Notes: generated from the letters alone by a model not told the origin. A DNA stretch of 8,793 nt from Oceanospirillaceae bacterium UBA2001 (GCA_002335115.1 DDCR01000059.1:1-8793); one strand, 5' to 3'; counted from the stretch's first letter, positions 1 to 7,508 are shown. Program-made: numbers and translations.

Positions 1-1
1 C

Positions 2-556
2 TTGGCGTGGCTTAAAGCATCTGGCTGGGCTAATGCCATCCAACGTCACTTGCGCTTAGGTGGCAAAGTAATCGGTATTTGCGGTGGTTATCAAATGTTA
101 GGCCAAGCTGTCCATGACCCAGATGGCACAGAATCCAGTGCTGGAACCAGTGAGGGTTTGGGTCATTTAGCCATTGAAACCTTGCTACAGGGCGAAAAAC
201 AATTACGCAACGTGCAAGGCCACTGGCTAACTGATGCAGGAGATATTCCAGTCACAGGTTATGAGATCCATGTAGGGCAAACCACTGGCCGTGATTTAGC
301 GCAACCGTTAATGCAACTCAATACGGGCCCAGATGGTGCCCGCAATCTCGAAAATACAGTCATGGGTAGTTATGTACATGGTTTATTTGATGAGCCTAAA
401 CTGCTGCAACAATTGTTAGACTGGGCTGGGCTAACGCAAACCCAAGCGTTTGACTATCCAGCCTTAAGGGCGGCACAAATTGAGCGTTTAGCCGATGAAG
501 TTGAACTAGAACTGCCTGTAGAAAGGATTTTTAACATCATGCAGGGTGGCGTCTAA
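2..556 (+). CDS. cobQ: Cobyric acid synthase CobQ, C-terminal part (5' end outside window)
   Basis: This is the glutamine amidotransferase half of cobyric acid synthase, which uses glutamine and ATP to amidate four side chains of adenosylcobyrinic acid a,c-diamide in the cytoplasm. The visible 185 codons start inside the gene; the TTG at base 2 is an internal leucine, not a start. Family proteins are near 480-500 residues, so roughly 300 N-terminal residues (the ATP-binding synthetase domain) lie to the left. Seen directly: GICGGYQMLG at visible residues 25-34, whose Cys27 is the expected class I amidotransferase nucleophile, and GSYVHGLFD at 122-130, carrying the catalytic-type His126. The stop TAA (554-556) is one base before the cbiB ATG, which suggests translational coupling. 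The family assignment is firm; the state of the missing part cannot be judged. Confidence 0.95.
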   Translation: MAWLKASGWANAIQRHLRLGGKVIGICGGYQMLGQAVHDPDGTESSAGTSEGLGHLAIETLLQGEKQLRNVQGHWLTDAGDIPVTGYEIHVGQTTGRDLAQPLMQLNTGPDGARNLENTVMGSYVHGLFDEPKLLQQLLDWAGLTQTQAFDYPALRAAQIERLADEVELELPVERIFNIMQGGV

Positions 557-557
557 T

Positions 558-1562
558 ATGGACTTGGTCGTCGCCATAGTGATTGCCTTGAGCTTAGACT
601 ATTGGTTAGGTGAACCTAAACGACTGCATCCGTTGGTGGGCTTTGGGGCTTTGGCTGATGGCCTAGAGCAATGGCTCAATGGTCCAGTTAACTTGTTTTC
701 CTTAAGAGCCAGTGCCGAGGCTGACCAGACCTCAATGAAAGCAGCCCCAAGGCGCAACAATTTGTTAAAGTTGAAAGGCTTACTAGCCCTAGTGCTGGCT
801 GTTGGACCACTTGGTTTTGCCGCTTACAGCCTACAACAAACCTTGGCCCAACATGCCACCTTAGGCATACTTTTTGCTGGTATAGTATTGTATTTGGCGA
901 TTGGATGGCACAGTTTAATGGCCCATGCCAAGGCCATATCAACACCCCTAACACAAGGTGATCTTAGCGCTGCTCGTGCCGCTGTTAGCCTCATTGTTAG
1001 CCGTGATACTCAAGACTTAAACGAGCACGAGATTGCTAAAGCAGCCACCGAATCTGTCCTTGAAAATGGGGCTGATGCGCTATTTTCGGCGCTCTTCTGG
1101 TTTATTATTGCGGGTATCCCAGGGGTAGTAGTTTATCGACTCAGTAATACTTTAGATGCGATGTGGGGCTACAAAAACCCACAGTTTTTATATTTTGGTT
1201 GGGCCGCAGCCCGGTTTGATGACTTGCTTAACTATATACCTGCGCGCCTTACTGCTCTGGCTTATACCCTTTGTGGCAGTGTTAATGGCCAAACCAGCAG
1301 CGCATGGCAAAGCTGGCGTCAACAGTCGGGTACTTGGAAAAGCCCTAATGCTGGGCCAGTGATGGCAGCAGGGGCTGGAGCCATCGGTGTAGAAATAGGA
1401 GGCAACGCCCAATATCGTGGTGAGATTCAGCAACGCCCTGTGCTTGGCGCGGGCAGTCCACCTATGGCCAAAAGTATTGATGATGCCTGTGCACTTGTTA
1501 ACCACAGTTTGGCCCTTTGGTTAATTGTGATCTGCTTATTCACTGCCATAGGCAATTTCTAA
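558..1562 (+). CDS. cbiB: Adenosylcobinamide-phosphate synthase CbiB/CobD, membrane protein
   Basis: This integral membrane enzyme joins adenosylcobyric acid to (R)-1-amino-2-propanol phosphate, giving adenosylcobinamide phosphate. The product is 334 residues, about the family norm. Family signatures seen: the N-terminal LDYWLGEPKRLHPLVGFG (13-30), SRDTQDLNEHEIAKAA (148-163) with the following ESVLEN, YRLSNTLDAMWGY (193-205), and FGWAAARFDDLLNYIPARL (213-231). Hydrophobic segments lie near 2-14, 74-92, 101-120, 177-195 and 317-332. A charged, low-hydrophobicity stretch (about 42-73) sits after the N-terminal helix and looks longer than usual. I chose ATG 558 rather than the in-frame GTG at 546, because AGGG at 543-546 lies 11 bases before the ATG whereas the GTG would have almost no spacing. 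The stop overlaps the next start (TAATG). Note the naming clash: this is cobD in Pseudomonas and cbiB in Salmonella. Confidence 0.95.
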   Translation: MDLVVAIVIALSLDYWLGEPKRLHPLVGFGALADGLEQWLNGPVNLFSLRASAEADQTSMKAAPRRNNLLKLKGLLALVLAVGPLGFAAYSLQQTLAQHATLGILFAGIVLYLAIGWHSLMAHAKAISTPLTQGDLSAARAAVSLIVSRDTQDLNEHEIAKAATESVLENGADALFSALFWFIIAGIPGVVVYRLSNTLDAMWGYKNPQFLYFGWAAARFDDLLNYIPARLTALAYTLCGSVNGQTSSAWQSWRQQSGTWKSPNAGPVMAAGAGAIGVEIGGNAQYRGEIQQRPVLGAGSPPMAKSIDDACALVNHSLALWLIVICLFTAIGNF

Positions 1563-2620
1563 TGAACACTTTATTTCATGGTGGCGATCTACACTCAGCC
1601 AGTGCGATTTACGGCCGAGCACCTGAGGATTGGTTAGATCTATCGACTGGCATTAACCAGTACAGTTACCCAGCCCCAGCCATGGGACAAGAGGTTTGGC
1701 AACAGTTGCCATACCCAGCCCCCTCGTTGATCAAAGCTGCACACTCTTATTATGGGCAGCATGCTTGTTTAGCCTGCAGTGGTAGCCAGACTGTCATTCA
1801 ATTACTGCCCGTAATATTGCGTCAACTCGGCAATCAGAAGGCCACATGGTTGCCAGATATCGGTTATCAGGAACATCGCCAAGCCTGGTCACAAGAAGGT
1901 GAAGTTAGCACCTACAGTGGATTAGATAGTCAGTTAGCTACCCAACAAATAGCAGATGCGTTACATGATAATAAAATCGGTCACTTGGTTATTATCAATC
2001 CCAATAACCCCACAGGCGAAATTTTTAGCCGTCAGCAATTGAATTTGTGGGCCCAGCAGTTAAGGATTAAAGGTGGATTCTTAGTCATTGATGAGGCTTT
2101 TATTGATATCACACCAAGGGCAAGTGTGCTGGCAGAAAAGCTTGCAGATAACGTCATAGTATTGCGTTCGGTGGGTAAGTTCTTTGGCCTTGCCGGTATT
2201 CGTTTAGGGTTTACCTTTGCCTCTCAAAGCATACTAAATCAGCTAGCAAGGGCAATAGGGCCTTGGTCAGTGAATGGGCCAGCACAGTGGGTTGCTGCGG
2301 CTGCTTTAAATAATACGGATTGGCAAACTAGTATGCGCGCTCAACTGATCAACGAAGGGTTACAGCAATTGCAACTTTGGCAACCCTCAATGACTCAGCT
2401 AGGGGCTAAATTAGCCAGCACACATGAATTATTCAGGAGCTTTATTATGGCTTCAAATTTAGCCCAGAGACTACACCATAGTGCCGCTCAAAGCGGTATA
2501 TTATTGCGCCTAGTTGATATCAACTCGAGCACGAGTTTGTTACGCTTTGGCAACATTGATTTAGGCCACATAAAAGCAGTTGCACACTGCCAAACTTGGA
2601 TACAACAGGAATCCGAATGA
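1562..2620 (+). CDS. cobD: L-threonine-O-3-phosphate decarboxylase (CobD of Salmonella, CobC of Pseudomonas)
   Basis: This is a PLP-dependent fold-type I enzyme of the histidinol-phosphate aminotransferase-like class. It decarboxylates threonine phosphate to (R)-1-amino-2-propanol phosphate, the substrate of the preceding cbiB product. The 352-residue product is close to the 364 of Salmonella CobD. Seen: HGGDLHSASAIYG near the N-terminus (6-18) and LDLSTGINQYSYP (26-38), both typical of the CobC/CobD subfamily; NPNNPTG (146-152); IDEAFID (177-182 region) with the PLP-binding Asp178; SVGKFFGLAGIRLGF (203-217) with the predicted Schiff-base Lys206 and Arg214; and a C-terminal LLRFGN (326-331). 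ATG 1562 is chosen because it overlaps the cbiB stop by one base and starts at the conserved N-terminus. An upstream in-frame TTG at 1517 would lie wholly inside cbiB. The subfamily call rests on these motifs and on context. Confidence 0.93.
   Translation: MNTLFHGGDLHSASAIYGRAPEDWLDLSTGINQYSYPAPAMGQEVWQQLPYPAPSLIKAAHSYYGQHACLACSGSQTVIQLLPVILRQLGNQKATWLPDIGYQEHRQAWSQEGEVSTYSGLDSQLATQQIADALHDNKIGHLVIINPNNPTGEIFSRQQLNLWAQQLRIKGGFLVIDEAFIDITPRASVLAEKLADNVIVLRSVGKFFGLAGIRLGFTFASQSILNQLARAIGPWSVNGPAQWVAAAALNNTDWQTSMRAQLINEGLQQLQLWQPSMTQLGAKLASTHELFRSFIMASNLAQRLHHSAAQSGILLRLVDINSSTSLLRFGNIDLGHIKAVAHCQTWIQQESE
2607..2612 (+). promoter_or_regulatory. Ribosome binding site of cysG
   Basis: AGGA (2607-2610) lies six bases before the ATG at 2617. 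This decides the cysG start in favour of that ATG over an in-frame TTG at 2596. The site is inside the 3' end of the decarboxylase gene. Confidence 0.65.
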
Positions 2621-4026
2621 CTTTTTTTCCTCTGTTTCACAACACCCAACAATTGAACGCTTTGCTCATTGGTGGTGGGAATATGGCAAAACGCCGGGCT
2701 AAATCATTAATTGATGCAGGTGTTGCCTGTGACTTAATGGCCACTAAAATTGCTGAGGACGTGTTACAACTCATAGAAAGTGCTGGCGGCAAGGTCACAG
2801 TTGGGGCCTATGCGTCAAATAATGTGATGCAAGGTTATAGTCTTATTTTAGCACTCACCGATGACCGCACAGCCAACCGCACAATTGCTAATGACGCTAA
2901 GGCACTGGGATTGTTAGTTAACGTGTCTGATAAACCCAACGAGGGTAATGTTATATTTGGTGCCATTATTGATCGCTCTCCCTTAACAATTACGATTAAT
3001 AACGGTGGAGCATCCCCTGTTTTATCCAGTATTTTGCGCCAACAATTGGAACAATTTGTACCCAAAGCCTATGGCCAGCTAGCGCGGTTAGTGGGGGCTT
3101 ATCGTCCACACGTGAAACAAGTCCTACCCAACACTAGCGAACGCTCTATTTTTTGGCACCAAGTGTTACAGGGAGCCGTTGCAGAGGCGGTATTTTCTGG
3201 CAAACATACAGAAGCTGAAAGTTTATTAAAAAAACACTTAAAAGAACTCGATAATGGTCTTGGTGCCGTCAAAAGTAGTGGCGAAGTATATCTTATTGGA
3301 GCAGGTCCTGGTGACCCAGATCTGCTCACACTACGGGCTTTTAGACTGTTACAAAAAGCCGATGTGGTATTGTACGACGCCCTCGTCTCTGAGGGTGTGA
3401 TGGCGCTTGTGCCAGAGCAAGTAGAAAGGGTCTATGTCGGAAAACGTCGCGCCAACCATAGTGTGCCCCAAGCAGGCATCAACCAATTGTTAGTTGATTA
3501 TGCCAAACAAGGCAAACGAGTAGCCCGCCTTAAAGGTGGAGACCCCTTCATTTTTGGCCGTGGTGGTGAAGAGATCGAAACCTTGGCCGAACAATATGTT
3601 CCTTTTCAGGTCGTGCCTGGTATTACTGCAGCCAACGGCTGTTCGGCTTATTCTGGTATTCCCCTTACCCACAGGGACTTTGCCCAGTCTGTGCGATTTG
3701 TGACGGGGCAATTACGCGATGGTAGCGTAGATTTACCTTGGTCTGAATTAGTTATTGAGGGGCAAACTTTAGTCTTTTATATGGGTTTAAAAGGCCTACC
3801 CTTAATTTGTGAAGCCCTCATCAAGCACGGCATGGATAAAAATATGCCCATCGCACTCATTGAGAAAGGCACGACCCAAGACCAGCGAGTGATGATATCC
3901 AACCTTGATGACCTACCCGCAATGATCAAGACAGCAAGCGTGCTGTCACCGTCCCTTTTGCTGGTTGGGCGAGTGGTGAATTTACATGATAAACTATCTT
4001 GGTTCACATCTTCACGGGATGCTTGA
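2617..4026 (+). CDS. cysG: Siroheme synthase CysG: uroporphyrinogen III methyltransferase / precorrin-2 dehydrogenase / sirohydrochlorin ferrochelatase
   Basis: A fused cytoplasmic enzyme of 469 residues, a normal length for CysG. The N-terminal part (about 1-210) is the NAD-dependent precorrin-2 dehydrogenase and ferrochelatase: LLIGGGNMAKRRAKSL (17-32) is the dinucleotide-binding loop, and Asp105 in VNVSDKP aligns with the catalytic Asp104 of Salmonella CysG. The C-terminal part (about 221-460) is the SAM-dependent uroporphyrinogen III methyltransferase, with GAGPGDPDLLTLRA (228-241), GGDPFIFGRGGEE (307-319), VVPGITAA (332-339) and FYMGLKGLP (387-395). The position of the regulatory phosphoserine Ser128 of Salmonella CysG is Asn here (Asn129, in INNGGASP). 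The start overlaps the previous stop as ATGA and has a good ribosome binding site. Precorrin-2 is the branch point to both siroheme and cobalamin, which fits the neighbours, though the window shows no corrin-ring-building genes. Confidence 0.96.
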   Translation: MTFFPLFHNTQQLNALLIGGGNMAKRRAKSLIDAGVACDLMATKIAEDVLQLIESAGGKVTVGAYASNNVMQGYSLILALTDDRTANRTIANDAKALGLLVNVSDKPNEGNVIFGAIIDRSPLTITINNGGASPVLSSILRQQLEQFVPKAYGQLARLVGAYRPHVKQVLPNTSERSIFWHQVLQGAVAEAVFSGKHTEAESLLKKHLKELDNGLGAVKSSGEVYLIGAGPGDPDLLTLRAFRLLQKADVVLYDALVSEGVMALVPEQVERVYVGKRRANHSVPQAGINQLLVDYAKQGKRVARLKGGDPFIFGRGGEEIETLAEQYVPFQVVPGITAANGCSAYSGIPLTHRDFAQSVRFVTGQLRDGSVDLPWSELVIEGQTLVFYMGLKGLPLICEALIKHGMDKNMPIALIEKGTTQDQRVMISNLDDLPAMIKTASVLSPSLLLVGRVVNLHDKLSWFTSSRDA

Positions 4027-4057
4027 ACTCAAGCTTTAACAAGTTGGGATGGCGCTT

Positions 4058-4543
4058 ATGAGCAAAAAAACTGAAATAGAAATGATGGAGCTTATGGCTC
4101 AGTGTGAAACAGCATTAACTGATTATGCGAGTCGCACTGGTGCCGATGCCTTTGCAAACAGCACCAGTGCAGGGGCAGCTAAAGCTGCCATAAAGCCTAA
4201 GCTCAAATCACAACAAGCCTTGGCTAAGATGGCCAAATCTCTTGAAGCTTCTCGTGTAAATAGCAGTGAAAATATAGCTAAACTTGAGGCTAAAATAACA
4301 GCAAAGGCTGACTCTATAAAGCATCACAAACGTCAACAAGAAGCTCTAAAACAAGAGCAAGAACAAGCACGAAAAGCTGATTTAGCAAACAAACGCAAAG
4401 CGCTTTATCGTACACCAGAGCCTCAACCAAAAACTCAACCAGAAGCTGACATACAGACTAAAGCGCAGACTGAATTACCTGTGGATACAAGCATACGCCA
4501 TAGAAGTTTTGGTAAAGGTTCGTCCAATCTGCGCCGCTCATAA
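4058..4543 (+). CDS. Hypothetical basic alanine/lysine-rich protein, probably helical
   Basis: Not recognised. The predicted protein has 161 residues, soluble in appearance, with no signal peptide or membrane segment. Residues about 30-115 are rich in Ala, Lys, Glu and Gln and read as long helices, probably coiled coil (for example EALKQEQEQARKADLANKRK near 96-115). A proline/glutamine-rich section follows (PEPQPKTQPEA near 120-130), then a basic tail ending RRS. ATG 4058 is preferred because GGGA (4046-4049) lies eight bases upstream; an ATG at 4049 in the same frame is possible and adds three residues, but has no well-spaced ribosome binding site. It lies 31 bases after cysG (22 bases from the alternative ATG 4049) and 25 bases before eamA, so it is probably co-transcribed. 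The base and codon character resembles its neighbours, which supports a real gene. No function can be assigned. Confidence 0.72.
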   Translation: MSKKTEIEMMELMAQCETALTDYASRTGADAFANSTSAGAAKAAIKPKLKSQQALAKMAKSLEASRVNSSENIAKLEAKITAKADSIKHHKRQQEALKQEQEQARKADLANKRKALYRTPEPQPKTQPEADIQTKAQTELPVDTSIRHRSFGKGSSNLRRS

Positions 4544-4557
4544 TAGTCCACTTTAGT

Positions 4558-4561
4558 AGGA
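4558..4561 (+). promoter_or_regulatory. Ribosome binding site of the EamA-family gene
   Basis: AGGA seven bases upstream of ATG 4569. It is one of the clearer ribosome binding sites in the run and lies in the 25-base gap after the hypothetical gene, supporting the chosen start. Confidence 0.6.
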
Positions 4562-4568
4562 AGCTACA

Positions 4569-5456
4569 ATGCCCCTTAAACACCAGTTATTGGCGGTTTT
4601 TGTCGCTCTAATCTGGGGTACAAATTTTGTCTTTATTGAATTAGGACTCAATGATTTACCGCCATTTTTATTTGCCAGCCTTCGCTTTACCTTCGCAGCC
4701 TTGCCTTTGGTACTCATATTACCCCGCCCTAAAACGCCATGGCGTTATTTAATAGCTTATGGGTTTTTTATTGGTTTTGGTCAGTTTGGCTTATTATTTT
4801 GGGTGATGGGTAGCCATATATCGCCCGGCTTAGCCTCCTTAGTCATTCAGTTACAGGCGGTATTCACCATTTTACTGGCGCTTATATTCTTTAAAGAAAC
4901 TATACGTTGGCAGCAAATCATAGCTCTTATTATTGCTTTTGCTGGAGTGTTATTAATCGGCATTAAGGGTAATAATGACGCCACCTTTATTGGCTTAGTA
5001 GTGATCTTAGTGGCGGCCCTAAGCTGGGCTGCTGGCAACATTGTTGTTACACGTTGTGGCAAAGTTAATATTATTGCCTTTTTAGCTTGGTCCTCAATAT
5101 TTGCTGTACCACCGTTGGTCCTTATGTCATATTATTATGAAGGGCCTGTATTGATAAGTGAACGACTAGTGTCATCACCTTGGCACGCTTGGGCCATTGT
5201 ATTGTGGCAAACTCTGGGGAACACACTGATTGGATATGGGTTATGGAATTTATTATTGCAGCGTTATGCCGCAGCATTGGTAGCGCCTTGGGCGTTGCTT
5301 GTGCCAGTATTTGGTATGGCGGCCTCAAGCACTTTTCTAGACGAAAGTATGCCTTGGTGGAAATGGATCGCTGCGGCCTTAATCATTGCTGGCCTCGTCA
5401 TCAACTTACGCTCAACTCAGTCATCACCCCCCCTCATTAAAGGTCCGTTAGTCTGA
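4569..5456 (+). CDS. eamA: EamA/DMT-family inner-membrane exporter, resembling O-acetylserine/cysteine exporter EamA (YdeD)
   Basis: A 295-residue polytopic protein of the drug/metabolite transporter superfamily, with about ten hydrophobic segments arranged as two EamA repeats (about 5-130 and 140-285). The pattern matches what I recall of E. coli EamA along its length: ALIWGTNFVFIELGLNDLPP (13-32), LRFTFAALP, YGFFIGFGQFGLLFWVM, PGLASLVIQLQAVFTILL, AALSWAAGNIVVTR at the start of the second repeat, IGYGLWNLLLQRY, and ALLVPVFGMAASSTFLDE. The E. coli protein exports cysteine and O-acetylserine. The real substrate here is unproven, though the nearby cysG, which supplies siroheme for sulfite reductase, fits a sulfur-metabolism link. 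A C7 tract (5427-5433) lies near the 3' end; indels there would only alter the last few residues. The stop is two bases before the next ATG, suggesting coupled translation. Confidence 0.85.
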   Translation: MPLKHQLLAVFVALIWGTNFVFIELGLNDLPPFLFASLRFTFAALPLVLILPRPKTPWRYLIAYGFFIGFGQFGLLFWVMGSHISPGLASLVIQLQAVFTILLALIFFKETIRWQQIIALIIAFAGVLLIGIKGNNDATFIGLVVILVAALSWAAGNIVVTRCGKVNIIAFLAWSSIFAVPPLVLMSYYYEGPVLISERLVSSPWHAWAIVLWQTLGNTLIGYGLWNLLLQRYAAALVAPWALLVPVFGMAASSTFLDESMPWWKWIAAALIIAGLVINLRSTQSSPPLIKGPLV

Positions 5457-5458
5457 TT

Positions 5459-7447
5459 ATGAATTTTATTCCCCGAAGAGTGCAATATTTACTGCTTCTC
5501 ACCTTGGCCCTATGGGGTTTGCAAGGACTGTTTAGGATATTATTTTGGGGCTTTATTTCTGAGTTACCAATAACCTTCGAAGGTGACTTATTAAAGGCCT
5601 TTTGGGTGGGTTTGCGTTTTGATTTGAGGGTCTCCTTGTTGGCTGCCCTGATGACTTTACCTTGGCTAATTCTGCCCCGTTTTAGCGCCGTTAACTTCAC
5701 CCTACTGAGTCGGTTTTTAGGTTATTGGTTCGGCATTATTTTAATCGTTATACTCTCCATGTATGTGTTTGACGCTGGGCATTATCTATACCTAAGCAAA
5801 CGCATAGATGCCTCTATTGTGCGTTTTAGCAGTGACATCAGCATCTCCACTGCCATGATGTGGCAATCTTATCCAGTGATTCCGATCTGCATCGGGATGA
5901 TCCTAGTCTGGTGGTTAGGGTATTGGTTCCATGCCCACTATTTACTACCCTTATTGCAACAAAAAAAGCACCATCGGCGCTGGTACAGCCATTGCGTCCA
6001 TGTGGTAGTGATTGGCGCCTTATTCTTGCTAATTCTGTTGGGTAGATGGTCTTTGGTGCCCCTGCGCTGGAATCATGCATTTTTTAATGGTAATGCCCAA
6101 GTTGCAGCGCTAGGTTTAAACCCCTTTGTATGGATTTACGATACTGCTCGATTCCCTACCAAATCAGCCAACAAAAATGATTTAAAGCCTTTCTTTAGTA
6201 CCTTGTCGCACCTGTTTGGCAGTGACTTTCCAAGCACTGGTGCGGCTGCCTTAGACCGTTGGGAAACCCCTCCAGCACCTGCAGTCAATGATGCAAAAAC
6301 ACTCCCCAACGTGGTGATTGTGTTTATGGAAAGCTTGGGTGCAAGTCATATTGGAGCTTATGGTAATCCCCTCGACCCCACACCTAATATAGATGCCTTA
6401 ATTACGCAGTCGCGCTGGTATCCAAATTTTTACGTGCCCGCTCGGTCAACCGCCAAAAGTGTATTTACCTCCATTACCGGCATTCCCGACGTGTCAGCGA
6501 TAAAAACGGCCACTCGTAATCCTTACATCACCCACCAGCGTTCCGTCATCAATGCTTTGGTACAGCACGAAAAACACTATATGCTCGGTGGTAGTGCAGG
6601 CTGGGCCAATATGAGCGCCCTCATCCATAATAGCATTCAGGGTGTTAACTTATATGAGGAAAAGTATTGGACGTCACCTATTGTAGACGTGTGGGGCATC
6701 TCGGATTATTCGCTGATCACCGAAGCCACTACTATTCTGAAGCGAGCTACGCCACCATTTTTGGGCTACATTCAAACCGCAGCTAACCATTCACCTTATA
6801 CCATAGCCGATGATAAGAGTGGATTTATAGCCCAACAACGCACTGACGCAGAGCTCAAAGATAATGGCTTTGCAAGCCTAGAGCAATACAATGCAGTGCG
6901 TTTACTTGACCATAATATTGGCAAGTTATTTGAGCAATTTAAGCGCAATAAATTATACGACAATACTATTTTTGTGCTTTTCTCTGACCATCAAGCCTCA
7001 TCTGTTCAGGTCAAACACTTACCTGAATATATTTTTCAGTTTGGTATGGGCGAGTTACCCGTACCTTTAATCATTCATGCCCCTAACCTGATTAGTCCAG
7101 AAGTCGATCACACCTTTGGCAGTTTACCTGACCTGCTGCCCACCATCGTCGGACTCTTCCCACAAACCTATCTCAACACATCTTTGGGTCGAGATTTAGC
7201 TTGGGCCAAAGGCAAAAACCTACCTACCTATGGCTTTCTTCAGGCTAGTCGCACCAGTGTTGCCTTTAATGGCGATCAAATTGCTAGTGTTAATCATGTG
7301 ACTGGGCAGGTCATCAGTGCCAACATAGATGACCAAGGCAGGGCCCTCATGACTAAGCAAAATAACCCTATGGTGGAGGCTGCTAAAGCCTACTATTTAG
7401 CCTCGCAATACTTGCTCAAAGCCAATGTGAAAAAGTCCAAAAAATAG
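5459..7447 (+). CDS. LTA synthase family membrane sulfatase-fold protein (probable phosphoglycerol or related phosphotransferase)
   Basis: A 662-residue inner-membrane protein with the LtaS-like architecture: about five hydrophobic segments at the N-terminus (near 8-31, 56-73, 85-107, 137-157, 180-200), then a large periplasmic alkaline-phosphatase/sulfatase-fold domain (about 280-590). Visible active-site elements are VVIVFMESLGASHIGAYG (285-302) with metal ligand Glu291; ARSTAKSVFTSITGIP (328-343) with Thr331 as the likely nucleophile; ANHSPY (442-447) with His444; and FSDHQAS (508-514) with Asp510/His511. Family members move phosphoglycerol or phosphoethanolamine from lipids to glycans or lipoteichoic acid. 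The substrate in this organism, which as a Gram-negative lacks lipoteichoic acid, cannot be read from the sequence; a periplasmic glucan or surface glycan is plausible. ATG 5459 has only a distant AAAGG (5439-5443) and probably depends on coupling to eamA. The C-terminus is lysine-rich. Confidence 0.88.
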   Translation: MNFIPRRVQYLLLLTLALWGLQGLFRILFWGFISELPITFEGDLLKAFWVGLRFDLRVSLLAALMTLPWLILPRFSAVNFTLLSRFLGYWFGIILIVILSMYVFDAGHYLYLSKRIDASIVRFSSDISISTAMMWQSYPVIPICIGMILVWWLGYWFHAHYLLPLLQQKKHHRRWYSHCVHVVVIGALFLLILLGRWSLVPLRWNHAFFNGNAQVAALGLNPFVWIYDTARFPTKSANKNDLKPFFSTLSHLFGSDFPSTGAAALDRWETPPAPAVNDAKTLPNVVIVFMESLGASHIGAYGNPLDPTPNIDALITQSRWYPNFYVPARSTAKSVFTSITGIPDVSAIKTATRNPYITHQRSVINALVQHEKHYMLGGSAGWANMSALIHNSIQGVNLYEEKYWTSPIVDVWGISDYSLITEATTILKRATPPFLGYIQTAANHSPYTIADDKSGFIAQQRTDAELKDNGFASLEQYNAVRLLDHNIGKLFEQFKRNKLYDNTIFVLFSDHQASSVQVKHLPEYIFQFGMGELPVPLIIHAPNLISPEVDHTFGSLPDLLPTIVGLFPQTYLNTSLGRDLAWAKGKNLPTYGFLQASRTSVAFNGDQIASVNHVTGQVISANIDDQGRALMTKQNNPMVEAAKAYYLASQYLLKANVKKSKK

Positions 7448-7459
7448 ACCCGTGTAATC

Positions 7460-7481
7460 AAAAAACAGCATTAATGTGCTG
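7460..7481 (-). terminator. Probable rho-independent terminator of the minus-strand transporter operon
   Basis: Read on the minus strand, a CAGCA/TGCTG 5-bp stem with a six-base loop is followed by six T residues (the AAAAAA at 7460-7465 on the plus strand). It lies about 130 bases beyond the stop of the NicO/UreH-type gene. The stem is short, so strength is uncertain. On the plus strand no T tract follows, so it does not look like a terminator for the LTA-synthase-like gene. Confidence 0.45.
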
Positions 7482-7508
7482 GCATTAAAAGGGCAATCAT
7501 CACAGAGC

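Noticed and set aside
217..227. GCCACTGG resembling the B12 box of cobalamin riboswitches
   Set aside because: It lies within the cobQ coding frame (coding for Gly-His-Trp) and I see no surrounding riboswitch architecture, so it is a chance match.
546..557. GTG at 546 as the start of cbiB
   Set aside because: It would leave almost no space for the AGGG ribosome binding site and overlap cobQ by 11 bases; ATG 558 gives a family-like N-terminus.
1517..1561. TTG-started 15-residue extension of the threonine-phosphate decarboxylase
   Set aside because: It lies wholly inside cbiB, and the conserved N-terminal sequence begins at the ATG overlapping the cbiB stop.
4544..4568. A terminator or promoter between the hypothetical gene and eamA
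   Set aside because: The 25-base gap holds only a ribosome binding site; there is no hairpin with a T tract and too little room for a separate promoter.
5425..5435. C7 tract near the end of eamA as a phase-variation switch
   Set aside because: Loss or gain of one C would change only the last residues and still stop before the next gene, so no on/off effect is expected.
5838..6080. Antisense open frame inside the LTA-synthase-like gene, and similar opposite-strand frames elsewhere
   Set aside because: They lack ribosome binding sites and recognisable domains and lie entirely within strongly supported genes; they are shadows of the real coding frame.
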